Positions 13,061 to 24,304 of a DNA stretch of 64,000 bases are shown in pieces. Source of the stretch: Epiperipatus broadwayi (lineage: Eukaryota > Onychophora > Udeonychophora > Euonychophora > Peripatidae); assembly GCA_028023455.1 (NCBI GenBank), contig JAQFVV010000207.1, positions 1,753,243 through 1,817,242 on the forward strand, in the 5' to 3' direction. The notes under the pieces were generated by a model. That model made no database searches and was not told the DNA's origin. It saw only the letters and a program-made list of their open reading frames with translations. A program made the position numbers and the translations under genes. Each line of letters begins with the position of its first letter. Positions within the stretch are counted from its first letter, which is position 1.

Positions 13061-15599
13061 ATATATATATATATATATATATTGTGACCTTCTGTATAAG
13101 CACAAAAAAACAATTGTAATTAAATAGAACTGTATCAGTAACAGCTGGTTGCATGTAACTAAAAAAATGAAATAACTTGAAATTAAAACATTTTTTTTTT
13201 CATTCATAATCAAAAACTCTTTTTAAAAAGCACTTGTAGATATTATTTGAAAGTTTGAGATATTTAATATTTTTTTAGTGAGTATTTAAAAGGATAGAAA
13301 AGGGAGTGGCTTGTCACAGAAATTGTTAGTATAGTTTACGTTGATCCAAGTTTGTCTTATTTGTCAGAAAGACTGTGATTGGTATTTATTTGGTGATTTT
13401 CTGGTTTATTTGCTTTTTAATACTTCAATCCAAAGGGTAATTAGTGCACTAAATTTTGGTTCATAGGCATAAAAACTTTTATTTGGGTCAGACTGGTTTG
13501 GTATTTATATTACAGCATTTATGCATGTGCATGTATGCTTGTGCCATCTTTCAACTTCATTTTACATTCATGTACTTTATTAAACTACCAAATATTACAT
13601 TTTACAGTAAAATATTTAATTTCATAATCAATATCTTAAATAACTATTTAAAACACATTTTAAATGAATTAATAGATCAGTGGACCAGTAAATTGTTAAA
13701 TAGACAAATACACTATCAATTATTTTATTTGCTAAAATAAATATTTTTTTTGTTACTTTAGAAATATAGAATATTTAATTATTGGTTCAATTTAATTAAT
13801 ATTTTTTTGAAAGACAATGATATGTTTTTCTTTTTTTTTTCAAGACAGAAAATCTTATTGCATATTTGCAGCTAATTATCTCAGTGTAGTAGGAGGAGTA
13901 ACCTTTGATTTTAGAGCTGAAATTTTGAGTGATCTTGGATTGGTGGAAGAAATAGATCGTTAACAAATAATCAGATATAAAAGAGGGATAGTTTTAAAAA
14001 AAATAGGTTGGCTTTTTTTATTACAACAATTCTCTCTCTACAAAGGGTTTTTCTTACTACAATATTCTCTCTATAAATTGGTTCTTCCATAATTTAAACT
14101 CAAAAATGCAAAATTATATTAATTTTCTGGATGAAAACAGTTAAAAAATTCTTCTGGAGAAAGTAAAAATTAGTATGTAGATGTAAACAACTATAAAAAC
14201 AAGGTATATCTTCTGTACTTCCAATTGACTAATTTAGATTTAAGATTATCATTTGGGATGCATATGTGTGTCTGTATTATAAATTTGCTTTGCCTAAATT
14301 TAATCTCTAATATTAAAGAAACAATTGAAATATTTGTCTATATTATAAATTGAATTTGCTTAATTTTAACATCAAAAAAAAAAAGTTAGAATGTGTGAAT
14401 TTTGCTATTATTCTGGAAAATTTATGCTGCACTTTTTTATAAAACATTTCAAAGACAGTAATAATAATTTCTACTAACTATAAAGGAGTACAGTTTAAAT
14501 GAAAAATGTGTGGATAACTTATTATAGCATGCTTTATTATTGTTATTGACAAGAAATATACCTAACCATTCACATCTCTAGAATTAAGGAACAGAATATG
14601 TGACAGATAATCAATCATTAACTTACCTCTAAATGTGCTTATAACTGAATGAGTGTAAAAGCCTGAAACTAGATGTAAATATTGTTTATTTTATTGTTCT
14701 CATTTGCATTTGATTTTTTTTATTAAATTATATTATCAATAAACTTATGTAGGCCTAAGTGGATATTATGAACTAAAAAGTTATTTGCCTGAGGGATGAC
14801 CTTTGAGAATTTAGCATAAGTGCCTTGATGAATGTAATGAATTAAACCATAAATTATTACTAAACTTATGAAGTAATAAATATTTATTTGCCATCATTAA
14901 ATGTTTTGCATGTGAGGTTGCCAGCAGTTTCAATTAGCTATTGCTAAGAACTTTTGAAATGCTTTTTAATTAAATCCAATATATATTATTTGCCCTGCAG
15001 GAAATTGATATGTGTTTACTAATATCTATTGTTATACAATTATCATCATCATTCTCATATATGACCAAGATATGTTATTACTGGACTGTGTAAATGAACT
15101 CTTATGTTCCAGCTAAAAAAACAAGATTTAATGATTATTATTATGTCAGCTTTTGATAGATAAATAAACCAATTATTTGTCTTACTTTTTTTCATTATTA
15201 TTTTTTTCTTTCAGAACATCTCAGAAAAGTATAATATGGAGTAATATTGTACTGGAAAATTGATTATTATTTTAATATAATTTTTATTATGTACATTTGT
15301 TTTTATACGCATGTGTTGGTGATAGAAATATCTGTCTGCTATTAGGAAGCTAACAGCTCTTCTTAAGAAAAGGGTAAATACATAAAAATTATTATTTTAT
15401 TTTAAGAAATTATGAGATCCATTTCTTAATAATTATTTTCCTTCAAATTTAGAAGATTTGTTGCTTATCACAAATCAAACTTTCGTTTAAATTTATTGGT
15501 TAATGCCAAATACAATAAAGAGTTATTTTATCTTTGATTTGCTAGAAATAATGAGGATTATCTAGTAGTAATTATTATATTTTCGGTAGTTGTAACTTA
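13061..15599. other. Intergenic AT-rich DNA, no gene seen
   Basis: Starts with a 20-base (AT)n tract at the element border. Homopolymer T and A runs and short chance reading frames only. No retroelement motifs or RNA gene folds were recognised. Confidence 0.55.
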
Positions 15600-16352
15600 T
15601 GCCCCATGTGGCCGCAAGAGGTGCTGTTTCTGTGTCAACCACAGAAATATTCAGAGTAGGGGGCCAAAAGCAGCTATGTAATTTTCAGCCACTAGATGGC
15701 GCTGTATATTTGTACAAAAGATGGGATGATTGTGTTAAGAGGATTATTGAGTGTTATAGTAGTAAGGAATGGGATAAAAGAATAAATTTATTAATAAAGA
15801 CTAGGGAGTTAGAGAGATGGAGAAATAGTATGGAGAGTAAAAAGAGTTTAAATATATATAGAAATAAACAGAATATTAGGTGTGAGTTAATATATGATAA
15901 TAGTAAGGAAAGTAGTTTATTGTTTAAGGCTCGAATGGGATCTTCAGCTACAAAAGAATATACATGTAAATGAAAAAATATGGGTGATTTATTTTGTAAA
16001 TTATGTATGGAAGGAATTGAAAATATTAGGCATTTGTTAATTGAATGTAAATGTTTGAAAACAAAAAAGGTACATATAATGAAGTTGTGGAAAAATAAAT
16101 ATGAAAAGAGTGATTATACAGAAAGTGAATTATTGGTTTTTATGCTGGGTTTGGGAAAAGATAAGGGGGATTTAGATATAAAGGTTATAGAGTTGACAAA
16201 AATTATGTTGTGGAAATGGGATAGAGCAGATTATGGGTAAATTTAGAGTGGGGAATATAAAAGAAAGTGGCTAACAGGTTTATCTGGGCATAATTGCTGA
16301 GATATTCTTGACTTTGTTTAAGGATAAGCCATAATACATCACATCACATCAC
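15600..16352 (+). pseudogene. 3' end of a non-LTR retrotransposon (LINE) ORF2
   Basis: A plus-strand frame ending at 16240 is broken once by TGA at 15971-15973. From about 15720 it reads like the C-terminal part of LINE ORF2 proteins: a charged stretch (TRELERWRNSMESKKSLNIY), a KARMG motif, then a Cys/His cluster (CKLCMEGIENIRHLLIEC, a CCHC arrangement) typical of the region after the reverse transcriptase. The 3' flank ends in a short tandem tail of CACAT units at about 16337-16352, as expected for a target-primed LINE. The reverse transcriptase is missing, so the copy is 5'-truncated or decayed. The first 120 bases may not be coding. The clade could not be fixed. Confidence 0.72.
15689..15703 (+). 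promoter_or_regulatory. CTCF-like motif
   Basis: CCACTAGATGGCGCT matches the bilaterian CTCF core consensus CCASYAGRKGGCR at every position of the core. It lies in the 5' part of the LINE fragment. Binding is not shown by sequence alone, and motif matches inside repeats are often incidental. Confidence 0.3.
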
Positions 16353-18734
16353 AGGAACCTTATGCCAAGTAGCTGCCAGCACTACTGCCCACTTGGTGGC
16401 ACTGATAGCCAAATGTAAACCCATCTACCTTACATCATCTGCTAGCAGCAACTACCAGCAATCTATCCCACTATGTGGCACTGTTTCTCCACACTACATA
16501 TGGAAAAATGGCACAGTTTAGAAGCGATATTGATTCTTGCTTCATAGGTTGTTTTAGATGCACATTCTTAAAAGATCGATCGCGTATAATGTGAAGGTGT
16601 GATTAATATAGAAACCACAACTATTTAAATCTGCTTTCAGACTTATTGCAGTTACATTAAATTTCATTCTCTGGTAAATCTATGTATTTTTAAATTATTT
16701 TCTTTTAAAAATCAATCTTTTTTTCTTCTTTAAAAATGTTTTTTCTTTTTTTAAAAAAGTAATTTTTACAACTTTTTTTTTACTGCAATCTTTCAAAACT
16801 GCTAAAAATCGGTCTGGCAGTATTTCTTTCAGGACTACATTATTTTAAAAGGTGATTGTTTGTAAAACTTTTTTTTATACTTTCAAATAATATTTCCAGC
16901 AACTTTTAAACAAATACAAATTACATTTCGGTTTATAGATCTTTCAATTACTATTTTGCAAACGTGTTATTTTAAAACGATAAATTTGCATTTTGTTACA
17001 CGCAAACCATAATTCGTCTAAGATCTCTTTCACAATCAATATTTTTCAATTACTGGAGAGAAAGCAAATCAAATTCTCCTTTAAATATATTAAAATATCA
17101 ATTCAGTTCAAATTTAAAGGAAGTTTACAGTAAAATTTATATATACACATACATATATTATTTGTAATATAAGATCTAAATAAATTTATAAACCATTCAA
17201 GCTTTACTATCTTTGGTAAAAAGTAAATTTATTAAAATTAATATGTGTGCAAGCAATAAAACATCAAGCAGATTGAAGAGTACGACCCCTATAACATTGT
17301 ATTCTTTGTAGACTTAATAAGATGTTCAGAGAATTGTAGTTTGCACAGTGAGCTCCCTTCAGTGTAAAAATCGAGTAAAAATATTCAAGGCATAAATATT
17401 AATTGAAGTTGTATTTAAAACTTTAGAATCATTTTAATAACTAAAAATGTCATATACTCACAAGGAAATTTCAAAATAATAGGTTTAATAAGTATGGAAA
17501 AAGTAAGATATTATACAGACTCAGGAAAAAAAACATTTAGAGCAAAAAGCAAAAGCTAATGACAGTATAGCAAAAAAATTCTGTTTTGAAGGAAACAACA
17601 CAAAATGTAAATTAATGAAGATAGGACAGTAATCCAAGATATGTGAGAGAGTGTCATCCACAGATTTAAGTTGCAGGTTAAAAAATATATACATTTAATA
17701 TCTTTATTGATAGTTAAAATTTAAAATGTCATGGTCTATAAAACAAACACAGATTTAGGAATTATGTTTGAAATTTGGATTGTTTTGTTTAAAAGGTTAA
17801 AAAAAACATTGCAGTCAACTGCATATAAATTACTAAGAGCAATACTGAATGTATGAAAGTCAATTGAAATAGATATGAATGTTTGATGCTTATGTTAGGC
17901 TTGTATACTGTTAAAATTAAAATTATTATTCCTCTTAAATAATTTGGAAGACATTGCCTGTCAAAATTGGATAATCATTGAAAATTATATATGATTTTAA
18001 TAGCCTAAAATTCAGAAGCCTGATAGTACTGTCTTTGCCAGTGCACTGTTTCTTTCTTTCATTATTAAATTAGTAATATTACCACAGCTTGTAAAAGTAA
18101 TGTTACTTATTATAAGAGCTTAACAATGAGTTAATTTGTTCCATAATTACGCTGTTACAAGTTTTGTTAATTTTGATATAGGATACATCTAGATGAACGT
18201 CTAAACTTTATGAAAGAATTTTGAAAAAAGTAAAGGCAATACTTTTTTAGTAGATACTATCCAAGCTCAGGATTTATCAATGAAAACTGAAATCTAATTA
18301 GAATTTTTGCAATAGGTCACTTTATGATAGAACCATCAAAATGAGAGTCATGTGATGCTGGATACAGTTGAGACATGATTAATTACATGTTCAGTAATTG
18401 AAAGATATTGGTTTATCATGAGATAAGAGCATTATCTGCAAAAGCTAATGAATACATATTTATTTTTAACATTGGTAGAAAAAGTTAAATTTAATTTGCA
18501 TATTAAAGTAAAACAAGATCAAAGGAATTATTCTTATACTGCAGGTTTAGGACCTTAAGTAAATAATCTATGTATATATAAAAAAATTGATAGAATTTTT
18601 TAGTTGGATAAGTACAAAATACATTAGATCCAAGAAACTATAAACTTATGTTTAAAGAAAAGTAAACCAAAACTATAAATATTACTGAATCAAATTGTAA
18701 ATACAATGTAATTAGAAACTATGTAAACCAAAGA
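16353..18734. other. AT-rich DNA, no gene seen
   Basis: After the LINE tail comes a short less AT-rich patch (16355-16500) with two related stretches ending CCCACTTGGTGGCACTG and CCCACTATGTGGCACTG. The rest is AT-rich with long T and A runs. No coding similarity was recognised until the integrase fragment at 18735. Confidence 0.5.
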
Positions 18735-18996
18735 AACCATGGTACTCCTTTCCTATCTAAACAATGGAAAGTTTGGGTGGAAAAGTTGAAGATCAAACAT
18801 GTGCTCACATCTATTAGAAATCTACAGTCCAACCCTTGCAAACACATAAAGCGGGAGATTGGACATTTGTTTAGGACTTACCTAATGGATGAGCACAGAG
18901 GTTGGGTAAAACAGACTGAGAAAGTAATGAGTTACATTAATTGGAGTGTGAATGAATCTACCGGATTCACACCCAGTGAACTTCATTTTAATAAAC
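18735..18996 (+). pseudogene. pol: Gypsy integrase fragment, core domain C-terminal half
   Basis: Reads NHGTPFLSKQWKVWV, then SIRNLQSNPCKHIKREIGHLFRTY and NESTGFTPSELHF. It aligns with the integrase of the 54-64 kb element (DHGSAFTSREW, then SIRIPQSNPCERVMREL, then NESTGFTPERLHY). Two catalytic positions are lost: the second Asp is Asn and the Glu is Lys, so it is dead. Integrase inserts element cDNA into the chromosome. The reading continues after a transposon insertion, at 20254. Confidence 0.85.
18989..18996. repeat. Left target site duplication TAATAAAC
   Basis: Identical to 20246-20253 on the other side of the TIR element. The bases beyond the eight do not match. Confidence 0.85.
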
Positions 18997-20245
18997 GGTT
19001 GTCATCGAATAGCTACTATATCCCACTCGATAGCACAGTTTTTATGCTTAAACTATAAAATATGATCATTCCCAGGCCGTTAATTATAATCATTTTGATA
19101 TGTTTTTTGTAATGTGAAAATAAAAACAAAAGAAAATTGTCTTTTTTAAATATTATTTAATTTTAAATATTATTTTTTATTAACATATACAATTAAATGA
19201 TAATAATAAATGTAAAATAAAATAAATTACAATTTGATTCATCTTTTTTTAGTTTGCTTTTTATTAGAAAAATCAATTTTCTATCGGAGATTTTTACAGC
19301 TTTTTTTTTGGTTGTTTACTGCTATTTTTTATTTCAAATAGAATGACAAGTAAAAGTAAAAGTTGTTACAGTTAGGTTTAGGGTTAGTTTTAGGGTTAGT
19401 TTTAGGGTTAGGTTTAGGGTTAGTTTTAGGGCTAGTTTTAGGGTTAGGTTTAGGGTTAGGTTTAGGGTTATTTTTCTGTTGTTTGTAATGCTAAAATAAA
19501 AAATATCAAAATTGTATTTTTGTAAATATTTTTTTTTACTAACATCTATAAAATAAATGATAACTATAAACATAAACTATATTCAACAAAGTATAACAGT
19601 AATCGGAGAAAAGAAAGAAACTAAAACTTTTTTAAACAACGACAAATATATATAATAAAATGTTTATAATATATGTTTTTTATGACATTTAAAAAAAACC
19701 GTGTACAATTGTACTTTTCTTACAGGATACTTTTGTGTTAACACTCTTTTTTATTTCAAAAATATACACACGTTACAACTTCTTTGTCTTGTGGAATGTT
19801 AAAAACAGTACGTTACTTGACTCATTACCTAATTCCAACTCACTTTATACATATATCTCGTCAACATTTACTACTTAAAACTTCAACACACTCACTGTAA
19901 AAAGTCTGTTAATTATTACTTTACAAAATCTGAACATTTCAATACTTTAAAATAAAAAAAAATCCAATGAAAACAACATTTCCATCCAATTAAAAAAAAC
20001 ACACCCTCTCCCCAAGCCATAACCATTTTATAAATTGTGCGATATTTGGGAAATGTATTTGCTGCATAAAACATACATGCTGTACTGCGACACGACATAG
20101 CGACCTGCAATCTGTAGCACAACAAAAAAGTTGTATTATACAAAATGTGGGTTCGAACGTGTCGGCTGTGGAAACAGCATTTTTATGTATTTTAGCATGA
20201 AAATGGCACCATCCAGTAGGATATAGTAGCTATTCGATGACAACC
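18997..20245. mobile_element. Non-autonomous TIR DNA transposon, 1,249 bp
   Basis: A 27-bp perfect terminal inverted repeat (18997-19023 and 20219-20245, outer end GGTTGTCATCGAATAGC) continues imperfectly for about 25 more bases. The element is bracketed by an 8-bp direct repeat TAATAAAC (18989-18996, 20246-20253). It sits inside the old integrase reading frame, and the frame resumes beyond it, which fixes both borders. No transposase is encoded, so it would depend on an enzyme in trans. Eight-base duplications are typical of hAT, P and Merlin-type elements, but the GG start does not settle the superfamily. Confidence 0.88.
19371..19470 (+). repeat. Telomere-like TTAGGG-variant array
   Basis: About 100 bases built from TTAGGG alternating with TTAGTT or TTAGGT units, giving a mixed 6/12-base periodicity. 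It lies inside the TIR transposon. The variant units show it is not a simple pure telomere repeat. Confidence 0.85.
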
Positions 20246-20253
20246 TAATAAAC
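20246..20253. repeat. Right target site duplication TAATAAAC
   Basis: Partner of 18989-18996. The integrase similarity resumes immediately downstream. Confidence 0.85.
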
Positions 20254-20600
20254 TTGTATCACCTTTATTTAAAAAATACAAACCCATTGTTGGACCAAAC
20301 CAACATGAAGAGGACAACAATATTTGAGTGATGCAACAGCGACTACCACAGCAAGCATGTTTAAGGAATAATCAGAATAGAAGGAGTAAAGTACATAAAT
20401 TTGAAGTAGGGGATGGAGTTTTTGTGAAGGTGCATCACATTAGTAAACCAACCGAATATAAGTATCATAAATGTTTTCCCAAATATGATGGTCTATTTGT
20501 TATTGTTAAACAAGCTAACTCTAATGCATTTTGCTAAATGTCAATGGAGAAATAAAAGGGACTTACTATCCTAGAAGTCTGAAACCATGTTTTGGTTAGG
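20254..20600 (+). pseudogene. pol: Gypsy integrase C-terminal fragment
   Basis: Continuation of the fragment ending at 18996. It covers the basic linker (LRNNQNRRSKVHKFEVGDGVFVKV) and the C-terminal GPY/F-type module (CFPKYDGLFVIVKQANSNAF, then after a break NVNGEIKGTYYPRSLKP), which binds DNA or chromatin. The equivalent part of the 54-64 kb element is YSGPYLVRKRCHENAFLLEGENG. A stop near 20315 and another at about 20535 break the frame. Confidence 0.78.
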
Positions 20601-21354
20601 AAGGAAACATAAAGGAAATTAGTGCAACAACATCTGAAAGGGCAGAATATCATGAGATCAATAAAAGAATGATCAAGAGCAATCGAATTTGAATATAATA
20701 ATTACTAAAGGTTAATTGTCATATATGTATTTTATAATTTAATTGAGATATGTATTTGTAGCATGATTAAGTTATGGTTTAATTGTGTATCACAATTAAC
20801 AATTTGTCAATTATAGTGATTAATAAAGAATGTTACTGACATGGGTCTTGAATTTGAGTTAGGTCACAAGGTGTGTAATTGATATTGGAGGATGTAAGCA
20901 TCACATCTTACATTATTTCCCCAGTAAACAGGTGTTAAAGATAGATTATATCTTTAATTTCTTACCTTTCTATTATTTAATGATTAGGCTATGCAAAGTG
21001 CATGATTTTTTTAAAGAGTTAATGATTTCTCATAATATTTGTAGGAATTTTAATCATGTCCAAAGATAATCCCAAATCTTGATTAGATATAAAGGCTTCA
21101 ACTTGCTGAATGTCTTTACAAAATAAATACAAATTCATGTGTGATTTATAAACAATTATTTGTTCTTCCTAAAACATAAGTAAGGCAGCTTTTTCATTGG
21201 GGTTATCACTTTCTCTTTTACTTCATGGGGTGCATAAAAATCATTATATAATAATTTTTAACTTACTTCAATTGTTGTTACAAAACTGTCTTTTTTTGCA
21301 TCAATCTCAACCTTCATTATTTATTATATGATGCTTGAATTTATGCTTTATAGA
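20601..21354. other. No gene seen
   Basis: AT-rich DNA that may include the 3' untranslated end and LTR remnant of the old gypsy copy, but no second copy is present in the window to confirm that. Confidence 0.4.
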
Positions 21355-21935
21355 TTAGTATTTTATAATATATAGGGTATATGAGCACATACTTTCACAT
21401 GAGCCATCACTCTCCACTCTATTTCATAATACCGATATATTTGAACACATATGTTGAAAAGATAAATAATCACCAATATACCTATTTCATGCTAAACCAC
21501 CAATCATCAGTTGGTCCAGATTATCATCATTACACATATATGCAATAAATGCTCAGATATATATTAAGATAGCCAATCTTCATACTTTAATGAACAGGCT
21601 TCAACCCACTTCACACTCTAACTTTTCGACCACCCATCCAATTGAAAATCTGATGATGGAACACTCAAAGGCCACTCTGAGACTGAGATTTTCATCACAC
21701 CCATGTTGACCTAAAGTCAATATGACCTTTCATGTATAGGACATAATCCATTTAATACCTATACAAGAGATGGACAGACATCTCTACTATGTAATAACTG
21801 AAAAACAGGCTTATGATATACCTGTATCAATATATGTAATATATAAGATATATGATCACAGACTTTTATATGATCCACCATTTCCCCTCTATCTCATAAC
21901 ACTGATATACTTGAATACATATATGTAAAAAAGAT
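21355..21935. repeat. 470-bp ribozyme repeat, one full unit plus a partial
   Basis: A sequence block starting near 21355 recurs from about 21825 with a period of about 470 bases; the second unit stops just before its ribozyme. The same unit occurs twice, inverted, at 51883-52806. The unit contains a minus-strand hammerhead motif and no reading frame, which fits a satellite or retrozyme-type repeat. Confidence 0.78.
21461..21528 (-). ncRNA. Type I hammerhead ribozyme, 470-bp family (copy A)
   Basis: Read on the minus strand: outer stem strand GATGATAAT, stem I strand ACCAA, core CUGAUGA (21510-21504), stem II UUGGUG-GUU-UAGCAU (partly mismatched in this copy), GAA, then AUAGGUAU, which folds as a 3-bp stem III with a 2-base loop, then A, then UUGGU pairing back to ACCAA, and ATTATTTATC pairing with the outer strand. 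Predicted cleavage lies between 21477 and 21476. The ACCAA/UUGGU pair is matched in copy B by ACUAA/UUAGU, a compensatory change. The weak point is a mismatched stem II. Confidence 0.78.
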
Positions 21936-21958
21936 ATGTTAAATTGGTTAATAATTTG

Positions 21959-22345
21959 TTAATTTTCTCCATGGTATGGTTTCATAATATGAGCATTATA
22001 TGTTCCTTTTATACCATTGCCTTTATCTATCCAGTATGTGTTTGCACCAGCACATTTCATGATAGTAAATGGTCCTTCATACTTATCACAAAATTTGGGG
22101 AAAATAAAGTCTTTAGGATTCCTTATATAGGGTGTCTTAATGAAGATTTTGTCTTCAATTTTAAAATGATAACTAGCTTTTTAAAAAAAAAATTGTCATG
22201 CTTTTCACTCATTTGTAGCATTTTGTTATATGCCTCCATTTGATCCTTCTCTGGGTCAATAGTTGTTCTTGTGAGCATAGGCATGGGTTTATGGATTATG
22301 ATTGGGGTATGTTTTGGTTTGTTTTTGATTATCCCCTCCCCAAAT
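21959..22345 (-). pseudogene. pol: Gypsy integrase C-terminal tail, minus strand
   Basis: The minus strand reads MPMLTRTTIDPEKDQ, then (after a frame slip in an A/T run near 22185) KIEDKIFIKTPYI, FPKFCDKYEGPFTIMKCAGAN, GIKGTYNAHIMKPYHGEN and a stop at 21961-21959. This is the integrase linker plus GPY/F module with the terminal KGTYN...KPY signature. The catalytic core is not seen upstream. It is a different copy from the plus-strand fragment at 18.7-20.6 kb. Confidence 0.75.
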
Positions 22346-24304
22346 GTGTTTTATTTTTGCTAGGGTATATTGTCTTAAAATTCACGTATAATAATTAGAC
22401 CATCATGTAATACTAGGATTTGTATTGCTGGATTTATTCTTTTATCAGGAATAATTTTCACACAATATGTCTTTCTAGTATAATTAATATCATGAGGTAT
22501 AAGTTATTTATGGTTGTGTTTATTATTTACATAATGATATACCATGAACTTTTATTATGGAAGATCTGATTAGGAATGCAGTTAAGTTTCATTTTAGATA
22601 ATTTTACCTATAGGTTTGTTTAAGAGAACCTATTCTGCTCTTTAATTTTGAGGCTTACTGGATTTTCTTCAGTATCAATTAAACGTGACAGTTGTCATTA
22701 ATTTATAAATGAAGCAACTTTCTAAAACAATCAGTCTCCATTGCTAATGATAATGGTATACTTCATTATTGATTCTAAAAATAAAATTATAATTTTATTT
22801 TCAGCAGTTTATTTTCCAAATATATTTTATGATTTTTGTTCTATAATGTGTGTTCTCCTCTTTTACATTTCTATCTTTCAATTTACTGAACCATAATCCT
22901 ACTTATTTATTTATTACATGAGTTTAATTCACACTTTGTGAATTTTTATTTAGTCTTAACATGATTTACTTATATCTATTGTAACAGGCATACATTCTAT
23001 TTAATTTATAAAATTCACTTTTCCCTATTAATCTTAACAGGTGATGGACTTATAGTCACCATCAAACCTGTATAACCGATTTCTGATCCACACTCTTTAG
23101 TGATATGAATTTAATATTCATTTCATTAATCACTGAAATTTTCAATGGTGAAAACAATAGAGATAACGGATCTGCCCCAAATTGTATTAACTAAAATTAT
23201 TGAAATCAATAGAACTATCTTAAGCACCTCAGATCACTGTGATGGACTACTTGCTATATTTTTCAGATAAGGTATCTCCCTTAAGATATATATTTAATTG
23301 TCCCCAGTGTATTTATGAGCATCGATTTATCAACCTCAAGCAACAATCTACTAGATACAATAAAAATTACACTGGAAACACTCATATTTTTATTTCTTAT
23401 ATGTTCATTTGAGATATTCAGTGTTGGAGTACATGGATTATTCATGAGAAGAAGGTATGGCAATTTTCATTTGAGTAATTTCTAAATTACAAATAAAGTT
23501 TCTTACCCATACATTTCTATAAAAGAAGCTAATAAGACCTAATTCTAAATTTGTTAGAATTCATTATTTCATCAACTTAAAATAATTATTTACTTTATAA
23601 ACCCTCTATATTACTGGTTGTATTAATTAAGCTAAAATTCACACACATATGCATAATCCAAGTAAGTAATTGATTATAACTATAAAATAATTATGTGTAT
23701 ATTATGAGATGTACATCAAAAATCTTTTATTTATTGATAACTTAACATTTAATAGTAGTAAAAGACACTCAACAAATTTAAATATAAAGATTAATGTGCC
23801 TAATTATGTTTACATTCTTTCACAGAAGTTTGGGAGACATAGGAATTCAAAATAACAAAAGCCTTCTTATAATAAGAGCTACAATATTGACATAAAAATT
23901 CAGAGTTATTTTTAATAAAATCAATGGAAGTATCGTTATTAAATAAATTACAACATACTACATGCTATCTAAGGCAACAAAAGCCCAACCATTTAAAAAA
24001 ATTTTGTCTACCAGAAACATCAGAAAAACACAAAGGACAAGGCATTTTAAAAGGTGGCATTTGAAATAAAACTAACAAAAAAACAAAGTAGATACAGGAT
24101 AATAAATAAATCCCTTCTAAGTAGACAATTAAATCCTTTCAACTAAAAATTATAAAGTGTGTAAATGTATTATAGTAAAATAATTTAATTACAAAATAAA
24201 TAATGGCAATATCTGTTGCTTAGCAAAAATAAAAGACTACGTAAATACAAAAAAAATATATATTAGGTAAATTATATAAACATATTCAATTATACTATAT
24301 ATAT
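22346..24304. other. AT-rich DNA, no gene seen
   Basis: No convincing reading frame or repeat pairing was found. The right end is a short (TA)n tract at the LTR border. Confidence 0.45.

Noticed and set aside
19334-19573. 79-codon frame rich in LTLNLTLKL repeats
   Set aside because: Translation of the complement of the TTAGGG-like array; no sign of a real protein.
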